Shown in pieces: positions 10,359 to 20,879 of a stretch of 64,000 nt of DNA. The DNA is from Termitomyces sp. T153 (Eukaryota > Basidiomycota > Agaricomycetes > Agaricales > Lyophyllaceae), in the NCBI GenBank assembly GCA_018296165.2, contig JACKQL020000009.1, forward strand, positions 930,001 to 994,000. The letters run 5' to 3'. The position numbers and the translations under genes were made by a program. How positions within the stretch are numbered: the stretch's first letter is position 1; every line of letters begins with the position of its first letter. The notes beneath the pieces were generated by a model that was given only the letters and a program-made list of their open reading frames with translations, ran no database searches and was not told the DNA's origin.

Positions 10359-11441
10359 TGTCACAACCCATTTCCTGAACCCCAGACCTTGCTCCTAGCC
10401 ACTCTGCTTCTCCAGAGTTCATCCCCATTCCCCCCCTCAACTTCCCCAACCTTTGCCCACCCATGGCAAGGCCCCTGCACCTGACAGTGACAAGAATGAG
10501 CAGCCACTGCAAAAAGGCAACCCTGCCCATGCCAGCCCCACTGAAATGTCCTCCAAGCTCATGCCCAAGCCTGCACAGGAGCCCCCCAAGCCTGCCTTTG
10601 ATGCCCCATGCCTCAGCATATGTCTTGTCCATTGCCCATCAGCCTGCCCTCACCTCTCATAGCCCCTCACATTCAACTTCCTGACCCTGTCTGACTGCTC
10701 AATGCCCCACTGCATCAATCCCTACCTGTGCATTGTTTCTGTGTTTTTTTTCTGTGCTGACTCAGCCCAGACACTACCTCTCTATGAGTACAACCACTAG
10801 CTGTTGCCACCACTGATCACCATCCTGACCCACTCACCCATGATGTCTGTGTCATTGCTTGCTGACTGGTCTGTAGTGTCAACACTGCTGATCCACTGCA
10901 GCCTGCCACACAGCAGGCTGCTGGCACTGCACATGTACTTGCTATATGCACCAGACCCTATGAGGGCCCCACTGCCACACTTCTGGCTGGAGCACCTGCT
11001 GCATGCATACATGTATGCTCTGTTCCTGCCACACCCAATAGACCACCATTCATATGAGCATGCCCATGATGGCCCACAGCAGTCATACCACCTGCCACTC
11101 ATGATGGTCCTGCTGAAGCATAGCTGTGCTGACCTGCACTATGAAGCATACCCCCTGTAGCAGGGCACTCCCATCTTTACTGACAACACCACAACCAAAC
11201 TCAGCAAATGCATCTGCTGCTGCTGCTTCAACTGCTGCACCACCAACACATCCACCTGGCACAGGAGCAACCTCTCACTCAGCAAAGTCATGCATACTTT
11301 ATTATTATTATTATTGTTATTATTCCTGCTAACCCCCCCAGCTCTGCAACAAGTGTGGTCTCTTTGAATGCACCCACTCCCACCCCTGCCCAGAGCAGTT
11401 TCCCCACAAACATGGTCCCCTCTTGTCCTCCACTCTCTGCA
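10359..11441. other. Unassigned, C-rich, with (TTA)n microsatellite
   Basis: A 118-codon plus frame (10804-11160) is rich in His, Leu and Pro and resembles no family I know; the opposite strand is also open (10797-11102), so codon bias alone may explain both. A (TTA)n run lies at about 11299-11327. This is the left flank of the Gypsy-1 insertion; the right flank resumes at 29349. Confidence 0.35.
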
Positions 11442-11446
11442 CATGC

Positions 11447-12882
11447 TGTCAGGTTCTGCTGACCATGGGGGCTCAGCTACACTGGGCAAATCCTTACTAG
11501 GCAGATGTGATGTCCTACACTAATAACTGGGCATTTAGAGAAGGTCTAGACATTGGGGACTGATGAGGATAAGCAATGGGGAGTGTGTGTGTGTGTCATC
11601 CAGTGCCTCTTGGCACTTTCCTATTGCTTCAAGGGCTAGCTACATAAATCTCATATGTCAGACCCCTACAGTATGTCATAGGTGCAGTTTACAGACACTT
11701 TAGTAGGTACTCTGGCTGGACACCTTTTCAAGTGTGCTGGTTATGCCTCATAGCTACTTTACTACAATTTGATTCTGCCAAAGTTCATACAGCCCCCATA
11801 ATGAATCCCAGACCATCTGCCATTAATGTGCCATCCCTACTTATACCCATCTTTGGTTCTGCAATGAGCAATGGGGAGTGATCTGAACAGGTCTGGGGTG
11901 GTCCAGAGAGGTCTAGGATGAGTTGTGGGGAAGGAGTCAGACTTGATGGGGGTGTCAGGTACAAGTCCAGAAGCAAGTATTAGAGGTGTGGAGCAAACAG
12001 GGGCTATGTGAGTGATAGGAGCAGGGACAGAGTTTGATGGGGAATCAATGGATGTTGATGGGTTTTGGGGCTGAGTAAATAGTGAGGTCCAGAGTTGGTT
12101 TAAAGAATGATGTTTGAGTTCACAATTTAAAGGTGTTAGGGTTGAAAGGACTTGAACATGATAATGGAAACAGTTGAACAAGACAAGACAGAGTCAAGAC
12201 AAGATTGAGACAAGAACAAAAATAGATTCAAGCAGAGATATGAGATAGTAACAAAAACAATAATGGATTTAGAGATAAAACAAGACCAGGAGACTGAGAT
12301 AAGACTGGGAGACTGAGAGAAAAGGAAATGTAACATGGAACATGAAACACAAGACAGAAACAATTAGAAACACATCAGGTAAGGCAATATCAAGACTAGA
12401 GTACAAGAAGCTACTCTATAACTTATATACTGACTATTGAAGAGCTCCAGGGGACAGTGGGTGTGGCAACAGGGCTTGATGGAGCTGCACAGAGTCAACA
12501 GGTGTTAGTTGTGATCAGGGGACAGTCTGCAGTGATATTCTGAACAGATCATTTGAGGACATGGGCCATTCTATAGTTAATATAATGCTCTGAAGTAGGT
12601 CAGGTGAATTAGGGAGATGAGTTGGTGACATGTGCCAGAGTCAGGAACAGTAGGGAAGGTTCCAGGGGCTCAGAAGAGTCAAGGGAAGCATTAACAGCTG
12701 TGGAGAAGGCATTGGAGTTAGCCAGGGGGCCATTGGGGTTTGCCAGAGAAGTGTCAGAGTTGCCTGGAGTAGGTGTTGTAGGTTGACAAAGGTTGGAGGA
12801 GTTTGAGGGAATGTCTGGGGTAATTCTGAGGAAGTAAGCAGGTTGGGAACAAGGTTGGGGGTCTAGGAAGTAGGTTATGACA
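11447..12882 (-). repeat. Gypsy-1 3' LTR (left copy), with a 295-bp insertion
   Basis: Read on the minus strand it starts TGTCATAACC at 12882 and ends CCTGACA at 11447. Without the inserted retroposon it is about 1.14 kb, matching the right copy. It holds two copies of a 20-bp direct repeat (AAGACyrGGAGACTGAGATA type) near 12283-12319. Comparison with the CpG-rich copy at 40676 shows nearly every CpG replaced by TpG or CpA. Confidence 0.82.
11586..11866 (-). repeat. SINE-like retroposon inserted in the Gypsy-1 LTR
   Basis: The LTR sequence AGCAATGGGGAGTG occurs at 11572-11585 and again at 11867-11880, while the right LTR copy has the site once. The 14-bp duplication of variable-length type suits LINE-machinery insertion. 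The left edge is a TG run (CA run on the minus strand), a possible 3' tail, so the element would point left. A GGTCTGGGATTC motif near 11800 (minus strand) resembles a pol III B box weakly. No coding capacity. Confidence 0.6.
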
Positions 12883-13440
12883 TCATCTTCTCTTTAGTCT
12901 GGAGACCCTCGAGATGCCAGGCATGAGTCAGGGATGGGCAGGGGGTGTGGGAATCAAAGTCCAGGCAATATTGATCAAACTGCAGTGAGTGGCAGCAGCA
13001 TGGGAAATGAAGTCAAACTGTGATTGTTGTCCATCAAGAAGCTCATTCTAGGAAATTAAAAGGGTTGGTACACACCCAGGTGTTCCCTTGACCACTTTCT
13101 CATGACCTCACCAGCACTGTCATCCTTGCAGCCCTCTCCAACTCCACTCCTGTTGGACATCAATCATGTGGAGGTGTGGGCAGAATATAAGTGTCATTAG
13201 GGAAATTTTGACAAGCATCAGGATCATTGGAGAATAGATGCTATATACCACAGTTGTGAGTATGGTGTCCTTTTTGCTCCAGGGCACATTGCTGACTTGT
13301 GACAGAATTGTCTGCAGCTGTGGTGAGTTTGTCTAGTGGCTCTACTCATGTAGGGGGCCTGGGGCAGGTCAGTTGAGTGGTTCCACTACCACTAACCTGT
13401 TCTGTGAGGTCTAGTTTGGATCCAGGGATTGTCCAGGTTG
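12883..13440 (-). other. Gypsy-1 region next to the 3' LTR
   Basis: The minus-strand purine tract directly beside the LTR (12883-12893) fits the polypurine primer site. The rest has no readable protein on either strand. By position it lies between the end of pol (lost) and the 3' LTR and would hold the promoter and start of the opposite-strand gene described next. Confidence 0.4.
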
Positions 13441-14400
13441 TCCTGGAGGGGCAAAGAGTGCCATAGGAAGAAGTGATGCCAGAGATATTTGTGGGGGCAT
13501 TGAGGCATGCATGGGGCCCCCCAATATTGGAGTGGTGTCAGAATGAGGCTGCAGTGAGTTCTCAAATCTTTCTTGCCATGTTTGCTGACCAGTTGTCCCA
13601 GTGCACCTTCTGTGCCCAGTAGGGGGAGCCATGTAAGTTCAATGAGCCCTCCACAGAGTCCTGCCATGATATGTCAGTCTGCTTTCCATGCTATGCAAGG
13701 CATAAAAAGTGCTCAGTTTCACTGGAGTGACATGCAGCTTGCATTGCCATAGAGCAGGGATGGGAGGAAGGCGGGGTGAGGAAACAGTTGGGAGAGGGGC
13801 AGAGGACTAAGGCACCAGAGAGTGGGGGTTTGGCAGGGAAGGTGGTCCTACTGTGGGGGAGTTGCAAGGAGGGGGAGTCAAGCATGTAGGATAAGAAAAA
13901 GAGGAGGGTGTCCCTGCCCTCAGTGGCCAGTCCTGGCAAGAGGCCCTGGAGTGAGTTGTTTATGGCAGGCCCCCCTAGGTCTTATATACACTTCCCTAGC
14001 TCAGGGCTCTGCTAGGGCATCCATCAAGTTCCCCTAAGCTTGCACTATTAATCATTCAGATGTTCCTCCATTGACAAGTGGAGGGCTTGTCTAGGATGCT
14101 GACAATGTAAGAGGGGTAGCTCTGAAGGGTGGGGGAGGATTGGAACCAGGCATGGAGAGAGAGGGACATGTTGCAGCAGGACTGAGATACTGTCATACAG
14201 GTGGCCATGGAGTGGGCATTGGAGGTGCAGAGTTGCAGGAGCATTTGGCACAGTTGGAAATATGGTCTATAGAGGAGGCAGAGAGTGGCAGCACCTGCAG
14301 GAGGGTAGATTATCCTAGGCAGAGGCAGAGGCCAGCAGGCAGCAGGAGGAGTGGTTGGCAAGCAAGGCAGCCTTGGAGCATGCTGGAGTTTTGCATAAGT
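13441..14400 (+). pseudogene. Opposite-strand Cys-rich gene remnant of Gypsy-1
   Basis: The plus strand, antisense to Gypsy-1, reads a near-continuous protein from 13441: EIFVGALRHAWGPPILEWCQ, SQIFLAMFADQLSQCTFCAQ, a stop, GEPCKFNEPSTESCH, MSVCFPCYARHKKCS, then a Glu/Gln-rich part, with TAG/TGA stops that look like decayed CGA or CGG codons. The cysteine pattern C-x2-C-x6-C-x10-C-x6-C-x2-C-x6-C suggests metal binding. Later, near 14270-14400, another piece (REWQHLQEGRLS, ASRQQEEWLASKAALEHAGV) looks like the helical C-terminal part. The same position and orientation hold in Gypsy-3 (49374-51473), whose product has a related Cys cluster and helical tail. Function is unknown. Confidence 0.5.
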
Positions 14401-15774
14401 ATTTCGCTTGTTGCCCAGAGCTTGCTAATAGGATTGGGCCAGGCTGGATCCACAAACACTAGGTTGTGATGGATGGGGCATCTGCCACATTGGCATCAGT
14501 TCAGGATGAGTTGGTGCAGATGCCTGGGGATCACCCACTAGAGTTGGGGCAGGGGTGGTGAGGATGGGGTAGTTGCTGGCAGGGCATTAGCAGCACAACA
14601 TGGTGGCCCCAGAGTCATGGTGGGAGGTGGCAGCAAATGTGGAGGAGGTGTTGCCAGGGCTCATGGAGGTCCTGGCAGTAGTGAAGGCACACATGGAGGT
14701 AGACTTGGGAGTTGGAGCAGTGAGGGGAGGGATTCCAGAGGGAGAGAGGGAGTGAGGGGGTTGGGCTCCATATTTCTTGTTGCTTCATGTCTTCTCTACT
14801 TGTATGATTCTGTACTTTTTTAGACTTGTTCATATTGAGTTTCTTTGCAGTTCTGGTGAGCATGTAAAGTTTCAGAGTGTGTGAGGGAATGAGTAAGTGA
14901 AAACATGCAGGGGTTGCTTGTGGGAGTTGAATTCCTAATAAATCCAGAGAGAGGGTTAAGCCCACTAATGCCATCTGTTGTCAACTAGTCCCAGAGTTGC
15001 TGGGGCTTGGCAGAGCATTGCAGGTGGGGTTCCCAGAGTTTGGCAGGGGTGCTGGGGGTTTCTGCAGGGCTCCTAAAATGCTTTGAGAGAGTCAATGGGT
15101 GGGTGTTGACATAGGCTTGCTTCTAGGGGGGTTGGACTGAAGTCATAGGTGGGTGTTCTCAGGTCTAGGATTACATTGAGTGCTTGTGGTTGAGCTTAAG
15201 AGTGGATCTCTGGACTTTAAGTATGCTTGGCAGTGGCTTTGGCTTTTGTTCTAACATGACTGGTGGAGAGAGTGGGGGTCTTTAAGCAACTTTGATTTTG
15301 CTCCAATGCAGCTGGTAAAGGGGGCAGAGGTCCTCTAATAGCTTGGATTTTGTGCTGATGTGGCTAGCAGAGGTGGTGGGGTAGGCTGGAGATGGGAATC
15401 CTTGTCAGTATAGCAGCAGGGACTCTGGGGTTGGGGTTGCCATCATAGTAGACTCAATAAGAGACTATTTTGTGTGCCAGCTATGCTGTTGGCTGAATTA
15501 GCATAGGGGCAGAGATACTTTCTCATAGTTTGGTTTGCTTATTCTTGCAATCTGTTGATCTCCAAGTGTGAGGGGTGGGTGGATGACTTCAAGGGCAGGG
15601 GTGTTTGGAGGCTTCTGTTTAGGCAGAGACATGTTTGGGTAGGGTTTTGTTGAACTTCAGAGTATTGCATTTTGTCAGAGGAGTGTCTGGTTAGGCATTT
15701 GCTGTGCTCTGGAGTATTGTATTTTGTGCCTGGTTGGGGTTTTGCTGCACTCTGGAGTGTTGGTAGAGGGTTGT
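14401..15774. other. Gypsy-1 interior, unreadable
   Basis: The sequence is G/T-rich with quasi-repeated CAGAGTTGTTGGGG-like phrases, similar in style to 26215-27500, and is CpG-free. No protein family could be read. It is probably the decayed pol/opposite-strand gene interval of Gypsy-1, ending where the ChrB LTR begins. Confidence 0.35.
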
Positions 15775-17376
15775 TGTCAGGGAAGTTCTATTTCCAACCT
15801 CCACAACTTGTTCCAGCACCTCCACAGCTTGTTTAGTGTCTCCTGGGCTCTTTCTGGAACCCCAGAGATCTTCAAAAAACTGCAGAGTTCTCCCTATTAC
15901 CTCAGTGATAATTGCCCTAGAGTTGGGAGTAGCTCCAGTCATCTGTATAGTAGTTCCCATGCCTCTGCTGCCTGCTGATGTGCTGCACCAAGCAGTAGGG
16001 ATCCTTAGACTTGTTCTCTTTGGATTCCCCTCTGCTAGGTGATTAGTTACTGATTGTATTGTTGTCTACTCTGCTAATATGCTTTGGATTCCCCTCTGCT
16101 AGGTGCTCTGTGACTCTGATCCACTGCTCTGGAGATCACCCTTACAGCAGAACAAGTCTCCTAAAACTGGTCTGGAAGCCCCTCATAGCTGCAAGGAACC
16201 TCCAAGCCACTATCTGTCACTTCTCCACCAAGATTAAACACTGTAGAGTTCTATGTCTCAGCTTGCCAACCTAGACACACTCTGGGAGGCTCTGGCCCCA
16301 CAGGATAAGGCCTGGATTCACCTGCTCCACCTAAAAGCCCAGGTGCAACTAATGCAATCATCTCTCACCCACCATACTGCACTCTCTACTTTCTGTCAAA
16401 CAACTGATCTTATCTCCCAATCTCTCCAAGCACTGCTTGAATGCCTACACCCTAACTCCACCCCTCCTGCAGCTGCAGAACCAGCCCCAACTGCATCTGC
16501 ACCTGTCTCTGCAGCTTTGGTGACTTTATGGCCATAGATTCTGCATCCCATGCTACCAGACACATACAATGGTGCCTGCTCTGGTGGGGAGCAATTCCTG
16601 CAGTCCTGTCTCACCTATATCCACCTCAGCAGAGATGCCTTTGACTCCAATGTGTTGAAAATAGCCTAGGTGCTGTCATACATGAAGACTGAATGTGCCT
16701 TTACTTATGTACTGCAAGTCTTTTGCCACCCCAGAGGTGTTAGAAGCTTTCTGGACTGGGCCACCTTTGAGAAGGACCTTTGTGCAGAGTTTTTTCCATC
16801 AGACCCTGCCAAGACTGCAGCCTTGATGCTATGTGATAGGGAGCAGTACATACAAGGGAAGCATACACTGGATGAGTACATTGACTTGTTCTAGGCTCTG
16901 GTGGAGCAGGCTGCTTACCCTAATGGCCTCCAACTATGCCTTACTTTCCAGGATAGCTTGTACCTTGCACTGGTGAAACACATTGACAATCTGGTGGAGG
17001 GTTGCTCCAATGATAAAAAGATTGTGTTATAGTATAAGGTGGCCCAGGACCAATAGCAACTCATGGAGATCTGGAGGGAGCTCTGCTGCCTCCATTCTGC
17101 ACTGCACTCAGCTCCAATCAGCAATCTCTGCCACCCTGCACCTGCCCATCCAATGCTGGCCTTTACTTCAGCCATCCCTGCAGTGTGCTTCCTGCCACTG
17201 GGGATCCCCATGGACATGGATGCTACCAGGCAGCTCCACACTGCCCCACTGCTGTGCTGGAGATGCCAGAAGCCTGGGCACTTTGCATGGCACTGCCCCT
17301 TAGGCCTGGAGATATGCTACCTTTCTACAGTGGAGCAGGAGGAACTCCTCCTGCAGCTGCTAGCCATGAGATTTGA
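15775..17376 (+). mobile_element. ChrB plus-strand fragment: LTR, leader and gag
   Basis: An LTR of about 296 bp (15775 to about 16070, TGTCAGGGAAG start) is followed by a leader with splice-like signals and gag. It aligns with the minus-strand fragment ending at 26214. The fragment is cut at 17371-17376, where it runs straight into a Gypsy-1 LTR piece, so all of pol is missing. The leader has TTTGGATTCCCCTCTGCTAG twice: before a GTGATT donor (16039) and again as the acceptor end (16102), a 64-nt potential intron spanning the LTR end. Confidence 0.65.
16253..17376 (+). pseudogene. ChrB gag (plus copy)
   Basis: It starts MSQLANLDTLWEALAPQDKA at the first ATG after the leader. The retrotransposon gag domain follows (FLQSCLTYIHLSRDAFDS, ATFEKDLCAEFFPSDPAKTA, HTLDEYIDLF), then a zinc knuckle CWRCQKPGHFAWHC near 17250-17296 and the tail LSTVEQEELLLQLLA. 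Five or more in-frame TAG codons occur where CpG codons are expected, all in an otherwise continuous frame, so decay was by point changes. Gag forms the particle and binds RNA. Homologous to the ChrA gag at 38927. Confidence 0.85.
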
Positions 17377-17930
17377 GACTCAAAAATAGAGACAGAAATA
17401 AAAGAAACACAAGACATAAGTAACCAGTTAATGCAATATCAAGACTAGAATAGGAGGAGCTATTCTGACTTAAATACTGACTACTGGAGAGCTCTGAGGG
17501 ACAATGGGTGTGGTGGCAGGGCTTGACAGAGCTACACAGAGTCAATGAGTGTTGGTTGTGATCAGGGAACAGGCTATGGTGATATTCTGATGGGATCAAC
17601 TGAGGATGCAGGCCATGCTAGTGTCATTGTGATGCTCTGGAGTAGGTCAGATGAACCAGAGAGATGAGTTGGTGACTGTGTGCTGGAGTCAGGAACAGTG
17701 GAGGAGGTTCCAGGGGCTCAGGAGAGTCAGGGGAGTGTCAACAGCTGCAGAGAAGGTGTTGGAGTTAGCCAGGGAGCTATTAGAGTTTACTGAAGAAGTG
17801 TTGGAGTTACCCAGAGTGGGTGCAGAGGGTGGACAATAGTTGAGGAAGTTTAGCAGGGCATCAGGGGAAACTTTGGAGGAATGAGTAGGTTGGGAACAAT
17901 GTTTGGGGTTCCAGGGAGTGGGTTGTGACA
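17371..17930 (-). repeat. Gypsy-1 LTR fragment at the centre of the inverted ChrB pair
   Basis: On the minus strand it starts TGTCACAACCC at 17930 and matches the first half of the family LTR through the CTTGATATTGCATTAACTGG region. Its other half is missing at 17371. It joins the ends of the two oppositely oriented ChrB gags, so it may mark a recombination or deletion point. Confidence 0.7.
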
Positions 17931-18803
17931 ACCTCAAGATGAAGGGAGTTAGCAGATGGGCTGGAAGCCATGATATATTGTCAGGGCATTTGATGCACCC
18001 AGGCAGGGCTGTGCCAGCAGACATTCAGAGGTGTTGGGGAGCTTGGCAGGGGCTCCAGAGTTAATATTTGTATGTCTGAAGGGGGTTGTTGAAGTTCTTC
18101 TGTCTGAATAAAGGGCATCAGAAAAGGCAGTTTCATTTTCTATCAACAGATATGAGAACCTGTTAGCACTCAGCAACAGAGGTGTACATCTCATCTATCA
18201 CTCAACTAAAAATCCTCCTCCAGCTCTGGAGGTGAGGTGCATGTGCTGATCTCCTCTGGAGTCAACTCTGGTGTAGGCTTGTCCAGCAACAGAGCTCTGG
18301 CAGCATCCTTTGCAGCTAGCAGCTGCAGGAGGAGTTCTTCCTGCTCCACTATGGAAAGGTAGTGTACCTCCAGGCCTAGGGAGCAGTGCTGTGCAAAGTC
18401 CCCAGGCTTCTGGCATCTCCAGCACAGCAGCAAGGCAGTGCAGAGCTGCCTGGTGGCATCCACATCCATAAGGATCCCCAGCAGCAGGAGGCATGCTGCA
18501 GGAATGGCCAGAGTAAGGGCTGGCATTGGGTGAGCAGGTGCAGGATGGAAGAAATTGCTGATTGGAGCTGAGTGCAGTGTGGAATGTGGATGGTGGAGCT
18601 TCCTACAGATCTCTATGAGTTGCCATTGGTCCCAGGCCACTTTGTACCATAATGCAATCTTTTCATTGTCAGGGCAACCCTCCACAAGATTGTCAATGTG
18701 TTCCACCAGTGTGGGGTGCAGGCCATCCCAGAAGGTGAGGCATAATTGAAGGCTATTGGGGTAAGCAGCCTGCTTGACCAGAACCTAGAACAAGTAAATG
18801 TAC
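17931..18803 (-). pseudogene. ChrB gag, C-terminal half (minus copy)
   Basis: From 18803 leftward it reads the second half of gag (EHIDNLVEGCPDNEKIALWY), the zinc knuckle CWRCQKPGDFAQHC, where the usual His or Phe neighbours changed, and LSIVEQEELLLQLLAAKDAA, then a further tail to 17931. Together with 25133-25766 it reconstitutes one gag split by the LINE, seen from the shared 10-bp target duplication. Confidence 0.82.
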
Positions 18804-18949
18804 AAGAATGCACCTTGACCATTAACCACCATCACTCCTTCTGAGGTCCTGGCAGTTTTAGTTGTAGTGTAGTGAAGAGTGTCCAAGACATGCAAAAACT
18901 CCTGCTCCCAGATTAACTAACCCACACTCTGCCACACAGCACACCTCCA

Positions 18950-20490
18950 TTGCTCTCCTCTTCAATGTCTTTGACCAGAAGGATGTCCTTGGCCATGATG
19001 AGCAGTGCCAACAACACAGGGACCCTGGAACAATCCTGTTTGCTTCCAATGCATTCTGACCTCAAGTTGCTTATGTCTATAGACACCAGCCCAGTGAGAA
19101 ACCTGCTGGAAGCCCACAAATGGCTTGAGTCCAAAGGCTGGATCCTGGTGGCAAACCAGTACAATCATGCCAAAATGACAAGTATTTTAGCTATGGTGTT
19201 GCTAATCATGAAGCTTCCTGAACTCAAAACTACAGCCATAGTTGTAGCCTTCATTCTAGAAGCAGACAATGCTGACCATATTTCAGATGACTTGATTAAT
19301 GCAGTGATCTTAAAGGCCATTGACTAATTAGACAGCATACTCAGAAAGCTAAATGCATTAGTGGACTTCATCACTGCCTGTGATGCTAACAGAGCGGAAG
19401 CCATGTTATTCCTTAGGGACACTTCTGTGACTGTGAAGGGGATGACAGCCTTGTTAGATGCAGTAGTATCCAAGCTTGTGAGCATTTTCCCCCCAGCCCC
19501 ACCTCAGGCTGAACTGAGCTCAACCAGAACATGGGTGGCAGTGGCACATAGCCACCTACCACTTCCCACCCTGCCTTCTGCCTTCCTCAGTCACCCCCCA
19601 CCTCCCAAGCCCCTGCACAGCCAAATGAATCTTCTGCCTTATCCTACAGAGAATACACAAGGATACAGCAGCATCTCTTTCCAGAACCTGCACTCTGTCC
19701 TAGTATCTGTCAATCACAATGATGACAATGTGCCAAAGGATACTTCCTCCCAAAGAATGGCAAAGCTGAGGGAATGTCTTAACAAGGCCCTAGCCAATCT
19801 TGATTCAAAAGCACTCCCTCAGAAAAGTAGCAAGGAAGAGGAAGTAACTCCTCCCCACCCCTCAACATGAGTCATAGAGATGAGGCTGACCAATAGTGGT
19901 ATATATCTCATGGAATTTGATTGGACTGATCCAGCCCAAAGGTTCCGTAAGTATGCCAATAAAGAGTGGACAGCTCTCAAAGATGTCTTTGGCTACTCAA
20001 TGGTGGTTCACCCAAAGGTGTACCCCTTGATAGCATGGTTCATTTCATGCACAGGCCCACTGAATCCTAGTGACAGGAGCAGTATCAATACAATTGAAAA
20101 GGAAAATAACCTCCTCAGAGGCTCAATTGCATTGGCAGCATGGCTCAAGAAACCAGAGTCCAGATCTCTGAAACAAATAGTGGCAACCCTCCATATCTCT
20201 TGCACTGACCCTGACACAGCAAACAACATAATTAGCAGCCACACTTTCATAGGAGGTCAACAGGTAGTGATCCATAAAGACATGAAAGAACCCATCTAGT
20301 GTAACAACTGTCAGTGGTATAGACACTATAGAGGGAACTGCAAAGAACCTCAAAACTGTTCAAAATGTTCTGAGGAGGGTCACACAGCACAAAACTGCAA
20401 TGCCTTGAGGCAGAGGTGCATCAATTGTGGCTCCAACTCAATTCACAATTGCACAGACAGGGGTTTGCCCAACATTCAAGAGACTTTGTG
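18950..20490 (+). pseudogene. LINE ORF1, nucleic-acid chaperone with CCHC knuckles
   Basis: Three consecutive frame-sharing pieces (18950-19327, 19361-19870, 19880-20299) separated by single stops give one protein. The N-terminal half is helical, the middle is Pro/Ser-rich, and DWTDPAQRFRKYANKEWTAL to IGGQQVVIHKDM looks like the folded RNA-binding part. Then three Cys clusters follow across the TAG at about 20297: CNNCQWYRHYRGNC, CSKCSEEGHTAQNC and CINCGSNSIHNC. The start chosen is the first ATG of the frame; a start a little further upstream is possible. Confidence 0.75.
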
Positions 20491-20879
20491 AGGAGCTCAA
20501 TGAACACCTCCTAGAAAACTGCATGCCATACTTTCCCACCAAGGAATGATCAACTTGAGTAATGGTCCCAGCATGGCAGCTGCAACAAAAGTCCTCACTA
20601 GGACTCTTGGCCTCTAGTAGGGCAGATGCAGAAGCTGCTGGGCCACTCATAGCAATGGAACAGCTGTCTCAACCTAAGGGGCCTACCCTCCAACAATGAG
20701 CAACAACAAGCAGGGCTCCAAGCTGCATAGGTAACCTCAATGACTTTGGATTCACTTAGCAGTCCTCTGGAAGGAACAGCCAGCAGAAAACAGGTGCAAC
20801 AGCTGATCCTCAATGAATAGATGACAATCAAGAATACCAGAAAAACTACACATCTGACAGCAAAACATCCACAAGTCCA

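Noticed and set aside
10797..11160. Overlapping ORFs on both strands as a gene
   Set aside because: Both strands are open because stop codons are rare in this composition; neither product shows a known motif.
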